From Anaerolineales bacterium UBA5797 (GTDB lineage Bacteria > Chloroflexota > Anaerolineae > Anaerolineales > Villigracilaceae): a stretch of 64,000 nt of DNA. The notes under the pieces are model-generated. The model did no database searches. It saw nothing but the letters and a program-made list of their open reading frames with translations, and was not told the origin of the DNA. Position 1 is the stretch's first letter. Each line of letters opens with the position of its first letter. Positions 51,132-60,368 of the stretch are shown here, in pieces. The stretch covers positions 16,649 to 80,648 of the forward strand of contig DIDP01000017.1 in the NCBI GenBank assembly GCA_002418205.1, in the 5' to 3' direction. Made by a program: the position numbers and the translations under genes.

Positions 51132-51789
51132 CGGTGGTCGCTCTCCCATCAGGGTCGTTGTCGTGGATGATCATGTGCTTTTTCGCGAAGGCCTGGTTGC
51201 GATCATCCGCTCGGAGTCGGAGATTCAGGTTGTTGGCCAGGCTGGAACCGTGGAAGAGGCGGTTGAGATGGTCGGTTCGTTGAATCCCGATATCGTGTTG
51301 ATGGATTTTGGACTGCCGGACGGTACCGGAGTCGATGCGACGCGCAGGATCGTGGAGGAATTCCCGGACTGCAAGATCATCTTTCTGACCATGTCGGAAG
51401 AGGATGACAACCTGTTCGCCGCGATCCGCGGCGGGGCAAGAGGGTATCTTTTGAAGAATATGCAACCAAAGAAGCTGGTTGCAACCATCAAGTCGGTTTA
51501 TCTGGGGGAGAGCGCGTTGTCCCGGTCTATGACCATGCGGGTTATGGAGGAGTTCGCCCGTACGGAGGCGCCTGTTCATAAAGGTGATCCAACGCTTACC
51601 CGCAGGGAGTTGGATGTTTTGCGTGAGCTTGCCGCCGGGTTCAGTAATTCAGAGATTGCCAGCCATCTTGTTGTCTCTGAGAATACAGTGAAATATCATG
51701 TTCATTCGATCTTGGATAAACTCGGACTCTCCGATCGCAAGGAAGCGGCGGAATATGCCAGGAAACACGGTCTCGTAAGGCAGGGTTAA
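51124..51789 (+). CDS. NarL/FixJ-family response regulator
   Basis: The 221-residue protein has a receiver domain (VVVVDDHVLFREGLV, phospho-Asp in NPDIVLMDFGLPDGTG, FLTMSEEDDNLF, Lys in GYLLKNMQPKKL) and a LuxR-type helix-turn-helix (LTRRELDVLRELAAGFSNSEIASHLVVSENTVKYHVHSIL). It is phosphorylated by the kinase whose gene it overlaps. Starts with ATG at 51124 (MNNGGRSPIR). A strong terminator follows. Confidence 0.94.
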   Translation: MNNGGRSPIRVVVVDDHVLFREGLVAIIRSESEIQVVGQAGTVEEAVEMVGSLNPDIVLMDFGLPDGTGVDATRRIVEEFPDCKIIFLTMSEEDDNLFAAIRGGARGYLLKNMQPKKLVATIKSVYLGESALSRSMTMRVMEEFARTEAPVHKGDPTLTRRELDVLRELAAGFSNSEIASHLVVSENTVKYHVHSILDKLGLSDRKEAAEYARKHGLVRQG

Positions 51790-51810
51790 TTCAGGGATTA
51801 ATTTCCCCTC

Positions 51811-51841
51811 AAAAAGACCATCCCAAGGATGGTCTTTTTTT
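51811..51841 (+). terminator. Rho-independent terminator
   Basis: A 13-bp A/T-flanked stem (51811-51823 with 51827-51839) with a 3-base loop is followed by T. It ends the kinase-regulator operon. Confidence 0.88.
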
Positions 51842-51921
51842 AATCCCTGTTGATGGATGGTGGAGGATGGTAATCAATGGGGATTTCATTAAGATAAGGC
51901 TTATCGACTTGTTTGATCCAT

Positions 51922-52362
51922 ATGGTTTTCAATATGAACTTCAACGCCCTGATCGAACCGGAAAGACCTGACCCGGAAGCCCGCCTCACACGAAGAGCCG
52001 TATTGTGGGGGCGGGAGGATATGCTTTCACAATCGGTCAGTCTGTTTCTGGAAATCGGAAAAATCTGGGAGGTGGTCAGGGTATCAAACGATGGTGATAT
52101 TGGAAGCCTGACCCGGAAAATAAAAGCCGTAAGACCGGAGGTTGTCATTCTCTGCATGGACAGGGTGAATGGGGATTCTTCACTTCCTCTGCGCTTGATC
52201 AATGAGCGACTCTGCTTCAGGGTGGTCACTTTAAGCCTGGAGAATAATGTGGCGCAGGTGTACAGCAAACAAAATCTAATCATTCGGGGGGTCAGGGATC
52301 TGTTGTCAATTATTGAACCTGAGAATTCATCGAACTGCACACCTGGGAAGGAGGTTGGATAG
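51922..52362 (+). CDS. Pseudo-receiver-like protein
   Basis: The 146-residue protein has a receiver-like alternation of strands and helices (RRAVLWGREDMLSQSVSLFLEIGKIWEVVRV, RPEVVILCMDRVNGD, RVVTLSLENN). The strand that normally ends in the phospho-acceptor Asp reads VVILC, so Cys replaces Asp and it probably cannot be phosphorylated in the usual way. The N-terminal start is uncertain (ATG at 51922 or 51934, no good ribosome site). It lies between a two-component pair and the multicopper oxidase gene, 74 bases before the latter, and may regulate it. Function inferred from context only. Confidence 0.55.
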   Translation: MVFNMNFNALIEPERPDPEARLTRRAVLWGREDMLSQSVSLFLEIGKIWEVVRVSNDGDIGSLTRKIKAVRPEVVILCMDRVNGDSSLPLRLINERLCFRVVTLSLENNVAQVYSKQNLIIRGVRDLLSIIEPENSSNCTPGKEVG

Positions 52363-52436
52363 TCAGAACATCGTTTGCAAGAATGGTTGATTGTTTGAGT
52401 TTTCGATAATTCGTTCCATTCAAAAAGGAGTGTGAA

Positions 52437-55400
52437 ATGAACGCCAAGAGAATAATCAATATCCTGATGTCATCGATATTCATGGCATCGCTTCTGTTTG
52501 GAGGCGGGCAGGTCAGCGCGCAAAAGCAGAACCCACCACCGCCCCAAAACGACAAGGTGAAAATAACGCAAAAGGACCGGCAGGATGCCGCGGCTCGCGC
52601 GTTACAGAAGGGCGAGTTGAATCCATTAATGATGGTGGATGCCCAGGCAGTGGCTGCAGATGCATTGATCAACGGTGCGCCTCACTACTTCAGCCATCCG
52701 AACTATGCCAACAGCCCGCTGCCCACGATCGAGGGAGCCTTGATCGATGTGGGCAACCCACTGGTTGACCGGCAGTATGCCTCCGACTTCCCGGTTGGGG
52801 TCGGAGAACTGGCGCCGGTCTTTGTCGTCCTGCCGGCAAGCCTGCCGGATGGCATGATTCAGTCGTTCCAAGTATGGAACCAGGCAAGCCCCGGCAGCAG
52901 TCCGTTCCCCTCTGCCGGCAATGTGTTCCATGCCTACGTGCTGCGTCCGACCGGCGCTCCGAATGAGTACACCGTGATGTTCGACAGCGGTCTGCTCACC
53001 ATCCCGGCACTGGCGGACCCGGCTTTGGGCGAGGTCGCCAGATTCAGCGTTGCCAATCTTGCGGTCCAGGCTGGAGATGTGCTTGCATTTTACGGACAGG
53101 GCATTCCCGTGGATACAGGCTCCGGCTCTGACATCCTGAGCTACCCGGCTCCGACTCAGCCCTTGCAGGATTCAACCATCTCCTTGGGCGGCGCCGAATA
53201 CCCGGTCTTCCCCCAGGCGCGCACTTATTCCTTTGGTGCGCAGATGATCGATCTTTCCGGCGCGAATACAGTGGTTGTTGGCGGCATCCGAAAATTCGTC
53301 AATGAATTGCCGGGGCTTGGTGCTGACGCAGTCAACAATCTGGGCCAGTATGTTTCCGTGGCTGTTCCAGATACAACCACCTATCCGGGGTCGGATTATT
53401 ATGAGATCGCGGTGGTCGAATATGTGAAGCAGATGCACACGGATCTTCCCCCGACCAAACTTCGCGGTTACGTCCAATTGGAAACGTCCGTTGTTACGGG
53501 AAGCCATTACGATCTGGGGAACGGTTTCTTTAGTGTCGATCCGCCGCAATACCTGGGCGCCGCGATCGTCACCGAGAAGGATCGCCCGGTGCGGATCAAA
53601 TTCTACAACCTGTTGCCCACCGGAATGGGCGGCGATTTGTTCATCCCGGTTGACTCAACCGTGATGGGTTCAGGCATGACTGCTGCCGGTCACGAGTGGA
53701 TGATGGCGAATCCCGGCATGGTCGATCCGCTGAATCCGATGTGCAGCGGTCCCGACAAATCCATGATGGTTGCGCAGGGTCTATGCTTTGCCGATAACCG
53801 CGCCACCCTGCACCTGCATGGCGGCATCAGCCCCTGGATCAGTGACGGTACGCCGCATCAGTGGATCACGCCTGCAGGGGAGAACACACCTTATCCACAA
53901 GGTGTCAGTGTTCGACCCGTGCCTGACATGAATGACAGCGGTAATCCGACCGACGGTGTGATGACCTTCTTCTACACCAACCAGCAAAGCGCCCGCTTGA
54001 TGTTCTATCACGACCATGCCTGGGGCATCACCCGCCTCAATGTGTATGCCGGTGAGGCTGCTCCCTATATCATTACGGATGCCACCGAGCAGGCATTGGT
54101 GAACGGCGGTCTCATTCCCGGAGCTGCGGAGACGATTCCGTTGGTCATTCAGGACAAAACCTTTGTGCCGAGCGATGCTCAACTTGCCCTTCAGGATGAG
54201 ACCTGGGATACTGCCCGCTGGGGTGGTGAAGGCAGCCTTTGGGTCCCGCATGTCTACTCGCCTGCGCAGAATCCAGGTGACGCTTCCGGTGTTAACAACT
54301 ATGGCCGTTGGGCGTATGGACCGTGGTTCTGGCCGCCCACCAACAATATCGAATACGGACCGATCGATAATCCGTACTATGATCCGAACTGCGATCCCGA
54401 TTTGCAATGGTGCGAGCCGCCGCTGATGCCCGGCACACCGTACCTTTCGATGGGCATGGAATCCTTCAATGACACGCCCATCGTAAACGGCACCGCTTAT
54501 CCCACGATCACCCTGGAACCGAAAGCCTACCGGTTCCGGATCCTGAACGCAGCAAACGACCGCTTCTTCAACCTGTCGCTGTATCAGGCGATCGATGCCA
54601 ACGGCAATATCTGTGACGCTGCCAACCTAAACCCTGCAGCAGAATCGACAGGAGTTGCCTGTACCGAGGTATTCCTGAATCCTGCCGAGGTCGCGGCGGC
54701 TCTGGCTGACCCGGCTGGTGTCTTCCCAACCCCTGTGGCAGGAACGGAAGGTCCGGACTGGATCGAGATTGCGACCGAAGGCGGGTTCCTGCCCGAACCG
54801 GCGATTATCCCCGCCCACCCGACCACCTGGGTTACAGACCCAACGGTGTTCAATGCCGGGAACGTGGACCAACATTCCTTGTTGATCGCGCCAGCTGAAC
54901 GTCATGATGTGATCGTGGACTTCTCGCAGTTTGCCGGTCAGACCCTGATCCTGTACAACGATGCCCCGGCGGCATTCCCTGCCCGCGATCCACGCTATGA
55001 CTATTACACCGGCAACCCCGACCTGCGCGATACCGGCGGTGCATCTACGACATTGCCCGGTTATGGTCCCAATACCCGCACCATCATGCAGATCAAGATC
55101 GCCGGTACGCCTGCGCCAGCCTTTGACTTTGCGGCACTTGCGAACGCCTTCAAAGCCACAAGCCTTGGTGGAGCAGGTGTGTTCGAGAACGGACAGAACC
55201 CGATCATTGTCGGGCAGGGCGCCTATAACAGCGCTTATGGCACTGCTTTCAAGAGCAACGATGGTCTGGTGCAGATCTTCGACACATCCCTGACATTCAA
55301 GACACTGTTGGGCGCCACGCTTAGCATGCCTTTGCGCCCGAAGATGATCCAGGATGAGATGGGCGAAGCATTTGAGTTGGAATATGGGCGTATGAGCGGC

Positions 55401-56657
55401 TTTCTGGGGGTGGAGACACCCAATGCCCAGGCGGGCTTGCAGAATATGATCCTGCACCCGTACACATACCCGCCCGACGAGATCATCAAGGGTGTTGAAT
55501 TGCCGCCGGGTGTGGAGGTTACTCCGATTGCTTCAGCCGACGATGGAACGCAGATCTGGAAGATTACGCATAATGGCGTTGATACACACCCGATCCACTG
55601 GCATCTCTATGATGTTCAGCTCATCAACCGTGTGGGCTGGGATGGGATCGTCCGCAAGCCGGAAGCAAACGAACTCGGTTGGAAGGATACCGTCCGCGTC
55701 AGCCCGCTGGAGGATACGATCGTTGCCCTGCGGCCGATCATCCCGCAACTGCCGGCTGCATGGGGAGGCTTGCCGAACAGCATCCGCCTGCTCGACCCGT
55801 CCATGCCGGAGGGCATGTACCTGCACGGCGCCAACACGACCCAGCGCGAGGCGCTTGGCTTGCCGCTCCTGGCGTTCAACCCGGATGGCGAGCCGGTCGA
55901 TATCATCAACCACTACGTCAACTTCGGCTGGGAGTATGTGTTCCACTGTCATATCCTCAGTCACGAGGAAATGGATATGATGCATGCGCAGGTGGTCGGG
56001 GTTGCGCCTGCCGCTCCAACCTTCGTAAGTGCGATTGCGTCCGGGAGCGGAGGCAACCGGAGTTATACAGTGACCTGGGTTGACAACTCGAGGAACGAGA
56101 CAGCCTTTGTCATCGAGCGCGCCTCCAGCCCCACCGGTCCATGGAGTGTCCTGGCTACAGTTCCGTCTGACCGCCTGACGGTCGGCCCGGGAACGGGTAC
56201 CAGAACCTACCAGGACAAGACCAGAAACACGTACTACTATCAAGTGTACGCGATCAACGTTGTCGGCGACACCTGGGATTACTCGAACCCGGCTTTCAAC
56301 CAGATCCCGCCCGGAGGTGGATGGCCAACACTGACCCTCGACTCCAAAGGTGGATCCATCAACAAGGTAAATGCTCCATCCAACCTGGTGGTCGGCAGTG
56401 TGGTTGTGAAGAACCGCAAGACAGCCACGGTCACCTTGCAGTGGGCAGATAACTCCAATAACGAGACCGGTTTCCTGATCCAGCGGGCGGAGAGTTCCAA
56501 TTTCACGCTCGGAGTGACGAACATCACGATCGGACCCGATCTCAACATGTTCAATGATACGGTTTCACGCGGCAAGACCTACTATTACCGGATCCTTGCC
56601 TTCAATGATACGGTTCAGTCGGACTGGTCGAATACAGCCAGCGTAACCGCACCCTAA
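52437..56657 (+). CDS. Secreted multicopper oxidase with two fibronectin type III domains
   Basis: The 1406-residue protein has a signal peptide (about 1-31, ending QVSAQ). Its copper-binding blocks are, in order, HLHGG near 460, FYHDHAWG near 524, HPIHWHL near 1051 and HCHILSHEEMDMM near 1170. The last has the Cys ligand of the type 1 site and an axial Met, so it should oxidise a substrate and reduce O2 to water outside the cell. It is far larger than laccases (about 500 residues) because of a 400-residue N-terminal part and two C-terminal FnIII domains (VTWVDNSRNETAFVIER; LQWADNSNNETGFLIQR). AAAGGAG precedes the ATG. Metal or organic substrate unknown. Confidence 0.92.
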   Translation: MNAKRIINILMSSIFMASLLFGGGQVSAQKQNPPPPQNDKVKITQKDRQDAAARALQKGELNPLMMVDAQAVAADALINGAPHYFSHPNYANSPLPTIEGALIDVGNPLVDRQYASDFPVGVGELAPVFVVLPASLPDGMIQSFQVWNQASPGSSPFPSAGNVFHAYVLRPTGAPNEYTVMFDSGLLTIPALADPALGEVARFSVANLAVQAGDVLAFYGQGIPVDTGSGSDILSYPAPTQPLQDSTISLGGAEYPVFPQARTYSFGAQMIDLSGANTVVVGGIRKFVNELPGLGADAVNNLGQYVSVAVPDTTTYPGSDYYEIAVVEYVKQMHTDLPPTKLRGYVQLETSVVTGSHYDLGNGFFSVDPPQYLGAAIVTEKDRPVRIKFYNLLPTGMGGDLFIPVDSTVMGSGMTAAGHEWMMANPGMVDPLNPMCSGPDKSMMVAQGLCFADNRATLHLHGGISPWISDGTPHQWITPAGENTPYPQGVSVRPVPDMNDSGNPTDGVMTFFYTNQQSARLMFYHDHAWGITRLNVYAGEAAPYIITDATEQALVNGGLIPGAAETIPLVIQDKTFVPSDAQLALQDETWDTARWGGEGSLWVPHVYSPAQNPGDASGVNNYGRWAYGPWFWPPTNNIEYGPIDNPYYDPNCDPDLQWCEPPLMPGTPYLSMGMESFNDTPIVNGTAYPTITLEPKAYRFRILNAANDRFFNLSLYQAIDANGNICDAANLNPAAESTGVACTEVFLNPAEVAAALADPAGVFPTPVAGTEGPDWIEIATEGGFLPEPAIIPAHPTTWVTDPTVFNAGNVDQHSLLIAPAERHDVIVDFSQFAGQTLILYNDAPAAFPARDPRYDYYTGNPDLRDTGGASTTLPGYGPNTRTIMQIKIAGTPAPAFDFAALANAFKATSLGGAGVFENGQNPIIVGQGAYNSAYGTAFKSNDGLVQIFDTSLTFKTLLGATLSMPLRPKMIQDEMGEAFELEYGRMSGFLGVETPNAQAGLQNMILHPYTYPPDEIIKGVELPPGVEVTPIASADDGTQIWKITHNGVDTHPIHWHLYDVQLINRVGWDGIVRKPEANELGWKDTVRVSPLEDTIVALRPIIPQLPAAWGGLPNSIRLLDPSMPEGMYLHGANTTQREALGLPLLAFNPDGEPVDIINHYVNFGWEYVFHCHILSHEEMDMMHAQVVGVAPAAPTFVSAIASGSGGNRSYTVTWVDNSRNETAFVIERASSPTGPWSVLATVPSDRLTVGPGTGTRTYQDKTRNTYYYQVYAINVVGDTWDYSNPAFNQIPPGGGWPTLTLDSKGGSINKVNAPSNLVVGSVVVKNRKTATVTLQWADNSNNETGFLIQRAESSNFTLGVTNITIGPDLNMFNDTVSRGKTYYYRILAFNDTVQSDWSNTASVTAP

Positions 56658-56680
56658 CTTCCGTTTTCCGATTGATACGC

Positions 56681-56708
56681 TTTGGGGAGGGAGCAATCCC
56701 TCCCCAAA
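56681..56708 (+). terminator. Hairpin after the multicopper oxidase gene
   Basis: A 12-bp perfect stem (56681-56692 with 56697-56708) with a 4-base loop lies 24 bases after the stop. It is followed by AAACTTTT rather than a clean T-run, so partial read-through into the propeller gene is possible. Confidence 0.6.
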
Positions 56709-56805
56709 AAACTTTTAAATATTGCTTCAGACCCTGGTCCGAAGTTTTAAGGAGACGCTTCAGGGTTTTCGTTGTACTCTGAGGCAGTTCCATAAGGAGT
56801 GCAAG

Positions 56806-58758
56806 ATGAATCGTAAGATGTTCTTTGTTGCCATCTTGGTACTCGTCACAGTTGTAGGGGGTTCCGGTGTTTCCGCCTCTGCGCCTGATGCAGGCCGGGT
56901 TTATATCCACAAAACAAGAGGGCTTGCCCAGGCGATTCCCACATGGGAGCAGGTGAATGCCAACGGTTTTGGTGATCCACAGACGGGTGAAGTGACTGCA
57001 TTGGAGTCCTTCAATGGGTACCTGTATGCCGGTACCTACAATCCAATTGATCCTGCCGTGCTCATTGATGGCGCGCAAATATTTCGCTCATTCGATGGTG
57101 TAAGTTGGACAGCCGTCACCCAGCCGGGCTTTGGCATCTCACACGACATTGCACCTTCTGCCATCCTTGATTTTGTTGTCTTTAACAATCAGATTTACGC
57201 AAGCACCGGTCGGCGGAACGCCAGCCAGTTATGGCGGAGTCTGAACGGAACAATCTGGGCTCCAATGGATGTCACCGGTTTTAGTGATCCTGATAATGTT
57301 GATGTATCCGTTCTGGCCGTCTACAATGGCATGATTTACGCTGCCGTCATGAACCGGGTCACGGGCGCGCAGATCTGGCGAAGTTTCACAGGCGACAACA
57401 ATTCCTGGATGCAAGTTGCCCCCGAAATACCGGGAACTGCTCCTGCCAGCATTACCGGTCTTGCAGAATTCAATGGCGCATTCTATGCTGCCGTCGAATC
57501 TGAGTCGCCGGCGCAGATCTGGCAAAGTTACAGCGGCGATTTCGGCGCCTGGACAACCATCGTGAGTGACGGTTTCGGTAACGCAGATACCCTCTCAACC
57601 GGCGGCATGGCGGTGTTTGGCGGTTACATGTATGTGGGTGCTGGAAATGCCGTCAGTGGCGCCCTGCTCTATCGTACCAGCGATGGGACAACCTGGGAGC
57701 AGGCGATTGCGCCGAGGTTTGGTGATCCGAACAACGGGAAGATCGATGCGGTATACGTTTTCCAGAATCAACTCTACGTGACTGCAAAAAACTCGGTCAC
57801 TGGGATGGAGGTCTGGCGTACAGCGGATGGCGCACTTTGGGAACAGGTCAATCAGGATGGCTTTGGCGACAGCAATAACTCCAACACAAATGGAAGCAAC
57901 GCCATGGCGAATTTCATGAATCAACTCTACGTCGGAACATCGAACATGGTGGATGGAGGTGAGTTGTGGCGAATGCTGCAGCAGCCTCCTGATACGTTCA
58001 CACCGACAGCAACCGACACACCCACACCTACATCGACGAATACTTCGACATTTACTCCCACCAACACCACGACCAACACTGCCACCAATACCCCGACCTA
58101 TACGCCGACAGCCTCAGTGACACTGACAAATACCGCTACAAACACTCCGACTTTTACATCGACAGCCTCCAACACGCCTACGAACACTCCAACAGCCACC
58201 CCGACCTTTACTTCGACAGCCTCCAACACACCCACCCGGACGCCGACGAGCACTTCAACCTTTACGCCTACTGCCACCCCTACAAATACACCAACCAGCA
58301 CTCCAACAAATACATCAACACCATATCCCAACGTTCCTGGCAAGGTGACCGGCGGTGGGAACATCGATCTATCAAAAGGGAAAGCCACCTTTGGGTTTGT
58401 CGTTCATTATGACTGGGGCGCCGCGAATCCTTCCGGCAACCTGACTTTTATGGATCACCAGGCAAAACTAAGCCTGAAGGCTTCTTCCTTCACATTACTT
58501 TATATCGACAGAAACCATGCCCGGATCACCGGATATGGGACCGTGAACGGCGTGTCAAACGTCCCATTTATACTGGAGGTGTATGATCGGGAAGGACCCG
58601 GTGCAAAAGACATCTTTATGCTTCAGATCCCTGAGATGCACAACTATTCGATCGGAGGCACGGTTTCTGGAGGAAATATCAAGGTATCCATGACTGGACA
58701 TGGCAAAAATAAAATGCGAGTCCCGGGACGAAGAGTGCCTTCAAGATCAAATCGTTGA
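56806..58758 (+). CDS. Secreted propeller-like repeat protein with Thr-rich linker and post-COAP-1-like domain
   Basis: The 650-residue protein has a signal peptide (about 1-27). Six or more imperfect repeats of about 60 residues follow (FGDP....VTALESFNGYLYAGTYN, GAQIWRSF, DG..WEQV), likely a beta-propeller. A Thr/Pro/Asn-rich linker (about 400-510, TPTNTPT style) precedes a C-terminal beta domain (KVTGGGNIDLSKGKATFGFVVHYD, then LTFMDHQ and ITGYGTVNGV) like the domain I know as post-COAP-1. AAGGAGTGCAAG precedes the ATG. It follows the multicopper oxidase gene by 150 bases, and such domains occur near copper oxidases, so they may act together. The repeats may bind sugar or protein. Confidence 0.7.
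   Translation: MNRKMFFVAILVLVTVVGGSGVSASAPDAGRVYIHKTRGLAQAIPTWEQVNANGFGDPQTGEVTALESFNGYLYAGTYNPIDPAVLIDGAQIFRSFDGVSWTAVTQPGFGISHDIAPSAILDFVVFNNQIYASTGRRNASQLWRSLNGTIWAPMDVTGFSDPDNVDVSVLAVYNGMIYAAVMNRVTGAQIWRSFTGDNNSWMQVAPEIPGTAPASITGLAEFNGAFYAAVESESPAQIWQSYSGDFGAWTTIVSDGFGNADTLSTGGMAVFGGYMYVGAGNAVSGALLYRTSDGTTWEQAIAPRFGDPNNGKIDAVYVFQNQLYVTAKNSVTGMEVWRTADGALWEQVNQDGFGDSNNSNTNGSNAMANFMNQLYVGTSNMVDGGELWRMLQQPPDTFTPTATDTPTPTSTNTSTFTPTNTTTNTATNTPTYTPTASVTLTNTATNTPTFTSTASNTPTNTPTATPTFTSTASNTPTRTPTSTSTFTPTATPTNTPTSTPTNTSTPYPNVPGKVTGGGNIDLSKGKATFGFVVHYDWGAANPSGNLTFMDHQAKLSLKASSFTLLYIDRNHARITGYGTVNGVSNVPFILEVYDREGPGAKDIFMLQIPEMHNYSIGGTVSGGNIKVSMTGHGKNKMRVPGRRVPSRSNR
58000..58330 (+). repeat. Imperfect tandem repeats encoding the Thr/Pro linker
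   Basis: About 330 bases are built from short ACN/CCN units, with longer imperfect copies such as TCGACAGCCTCCAACAC at about 58159 and 58214. The region lies within the secreted propeller gene and can vary by slippage. Confidence 0.75.
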
Positions 58759-58827
58759 GGGAGTCCAGAAACCCCTTTGGTGTTTGATCTTGTTGCTCGA
58801 TCGATGATGGGCAATCCTTAAATCAAA

Positions 58828-58858
58828 AAGAGCCGGTGGCACAAAGCCACCGGCTCTT
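58828..58858 (-). terminator. Terminator of the eRF1-like gene
   Basis: A 13-bp perfect stem (58828-58840 with 58846-58858) with a 5-base loop is followed on the minus strand by TTT. It lies 14 bases beyond the stop of the minus-strand gene and also faces the end of the propeller gene. Confidence 0.8.
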
Positions 58859-58872
58859 CCATTCACGGATAT

Positions 58873-59283
58873 TTATTCTGTCGATTTCTTCGAAAAGAAA
58901 TCTCTCACATAGGCGACCATCTGATTTTTGGTCATCTTGTCTGCCGTCTCCACCTTTAAAAGTTTTCTTGCAAGATCCTTGTATCGTTTTATCGCTTTTT
59001 CAAGTTCCAGTTTTGCTTCCCCGGGACCCATGATGAAGATCGAGTCCGCGTTTTGGATGGTGGAAATCACCTGTTGGTAGTATTTGCTTAATTGGTTCTT
59101 GTAGCGGTCATTGTATCGTAACTCCGAATCGACTCTCTGGTTGTATCTGCCTCCGATCCGCGTCCCTCCTGAAAAGTGAGTTCGCGGTTCCAGGTTGGAT
59201 GGTATGACCTCCACTTTCCTTCGGTCATACCAGATCAAATACGCCTGCTTGTGATCGATCCACAGTCCAAGATTACGATCCAT
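58873..59283 (-). CDS. eRF1/baeRF-like protein
   Basis: The 136-residue protein has the N-terminal GLWIDHKQAYLIWYD and the later DSIFIMGPGEAKLELEKAIKRYKDL, which resemble the small bacterial proteins with an eRF1 domain 2-like fold. They are sometimes annotated as host-attachment or translational machinery proteins and are proposed to act on stalled ribosomes. The conserved GPGEAK segment supports it. No Gly-Gly-Gln release motif is visible. Neighbours are DUF4342 and flavin-binding proteins, giving no direct clue. Confidence 0.65.
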   Translation of the reverse strand: MDRNLGLWIDHKQAYLIWYDRRKVEVIPSNLEPRTHFSGGTRIGGRYNQRVDSELRYNDRYKNQLSKYYQQVISTIQNADSIFIMGPGEAKLELEKAIKRYKDLARKLLKVETADKMTKNQMVAYVRDFFSKKSTE

Positions 59284-59325
59284 ACTGCCTCCTTTTCCAG
59301 GTTCTGATTGTTAATGTGCCGGACG

Positions 59326-59398
59326 GTTCCCCAAAATATTTATAGCACTTTCGAACGGAAAAATCAAACGGTTCGAAAGCCGTCAAATTTTGGGGAAC
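59326..59398. repeat. 73-base interrupted inverted repeat
   Basis: GTTCCCCAAAAT (59326-59337) pairs with 59387-59398, and CTTTCGAAC (59348-59356) with 59371-59379, giving a hairpin with an internal loop. It lies in the 197 bases between two minus-strand genes. There is no T-run. It may be a small palindromic element, an mRNA structure or a site for a regulator. Confidence 0.6.
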
Positions 59399-59480
59399 GC
59401 CGCATCGACCTTTTGCAGATGGGAACGGATATGGCTGCCGGATTGTTCCGGCATTTTGCGTAGAATGCAAAAGTCTCTTG

Positions 59481-59735
59481 CTAACTTTCTTCTTTTTCGA
59501 CGACCACGGTTGCTTCGGTGAGCAGTGCCGCGATGGCTCCAATGGCGGCGAGCTGCGGGGCGATCAACGCGCCCACCACACCAAACGTCAGCGGGATCTC
59601 GAATACGACCTTGCCTTCCTTGTTCTTGATGATGATGCGGCGTACATTTCCCTCTTTGACCAGATTTTTGATCCTGGCGAGCAGTTCCTCGCCGTCCACG
59701 CGAAACTCTTCGGTGCGAAACTTTTTTTCAGACAT
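59481..59735 (-). CDS. DUF4342 family protein
   Basis: The 84-residue protein has EEFRVDGEELLARIKNLVKEGNVRRIIIKNKEGKVVFEIPLTFGVVGALIAPQLAAIGAIAALL in parts, which is the DUF4342 pattern: a short RNA-binding-like beta segment followed by a hydrophobic stretch long enough for one membrane helix. The function is unknown. GGAGGAACC precedes the ATG. Confidence 0.8.
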   Translation of the reverse strand: MSEKKFRTEEFRVDGEELLARIKNLVKEGNVRRIIIKNKEGKVVFEIPLTFGVVGALIAPQLAAIGAIAALLTEATVVVEKEES

Positions 59736-59791
59736 GGTTCCTCCAGTGAAACAGACTTCATTTCACTTACGCTGGTCACGTTCCCAGGTTG

Positions 59792-60367
59792 CTAATCCTC
59801 GAACCACTCCTCAGCGAGCGGCGTCCATTCTTCGCTTTGATCGGCGCGCTCCTTCCAGTTCTCCTTGCCGCTCCACGCCTCGATCCGGATCGCATAAACA
59901 GACGTCCGCTTCAATTCCCTGTCGGTGATCTTGCGGAATTCCCTGCCGGGCGTCATCTTCGGAAAATATTTTCGGATGAGCCCATACAGGACGCGCCGCG
60001 CTTCGACAGGGTCTGTGACGAGTCTTGCCGTGCCGAAGACGATCACACTTCGATACTGGAGCGAGAATTCGAGCGCGATATTCGATGGGAGCAGTCTCCC
60101 CATCTCGCTTGCTTCAAAACAGACCTTCGGGTTGTCCCCGATATTTGAGCGGACTCTCCCCGTGACGTTTGAGTGAAAAATGATCTGGTGATGTTCCTCG
60201 TCGAACCAGAACGTGCTTGGGTTCAGGAACGGCTGTCCGTCCCGCGCTGAAGCGATGTGTCCCACCTGCGCTTGATGGAGAAAGGCGCGGATCCATTCGT
60301 CTCCGCGTTTGTATTCGGGTAATCTTTGGAACGCGGTCGGAGATTGATTCGTGTAATTGCGCGGCAT
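59792..60367 (-). CDS. Flavin-binding split-barrel protein (pyridoxamine 5'-phosphate oxidase / NimA-like)
   Basis: The 191-residue protein has VGHIASARDGQPFLNPSTFWFDEEHHQIIFHSN and NPKVCFEASEMGRLLPSNIALEFSLQYRSVIVFGTARLV, matching the FMN split-barrel group that includes NimA-type 5-nitroimidazole reductases. FMN would bind at the TFWFDEE and FHSN strands. It starts one base after the stop of the upstream membrane protein gene, so they are coupled. The substrate is unknown. Confidence 0.83.
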   Translation of the reverse strand: MPRNYTNQSPTAFQRLPEYKRGDEWIRAFLHQAQVGHIASARDGQPFLNPSTFWFDEEHHQIIFHSNVTGRVRSNIGDNPKVCFEASEMGRLLPSNIALEFSLQYRSVIVFGTARLVTDPVEARRVLYGLIRKYFPKMTPGREFRKITDRELKRTSVYAIRIEAWSGKENWKERADQSEEWTPLAEEWFED

Positions 60368-60368
60368 G

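Noticed and set aside
58000..58330. Possible CRISPR-like repeats
   Set aside because: The repeats are in frame and encode a Thr/Pro linker; units are short and irregular, with no spacers.
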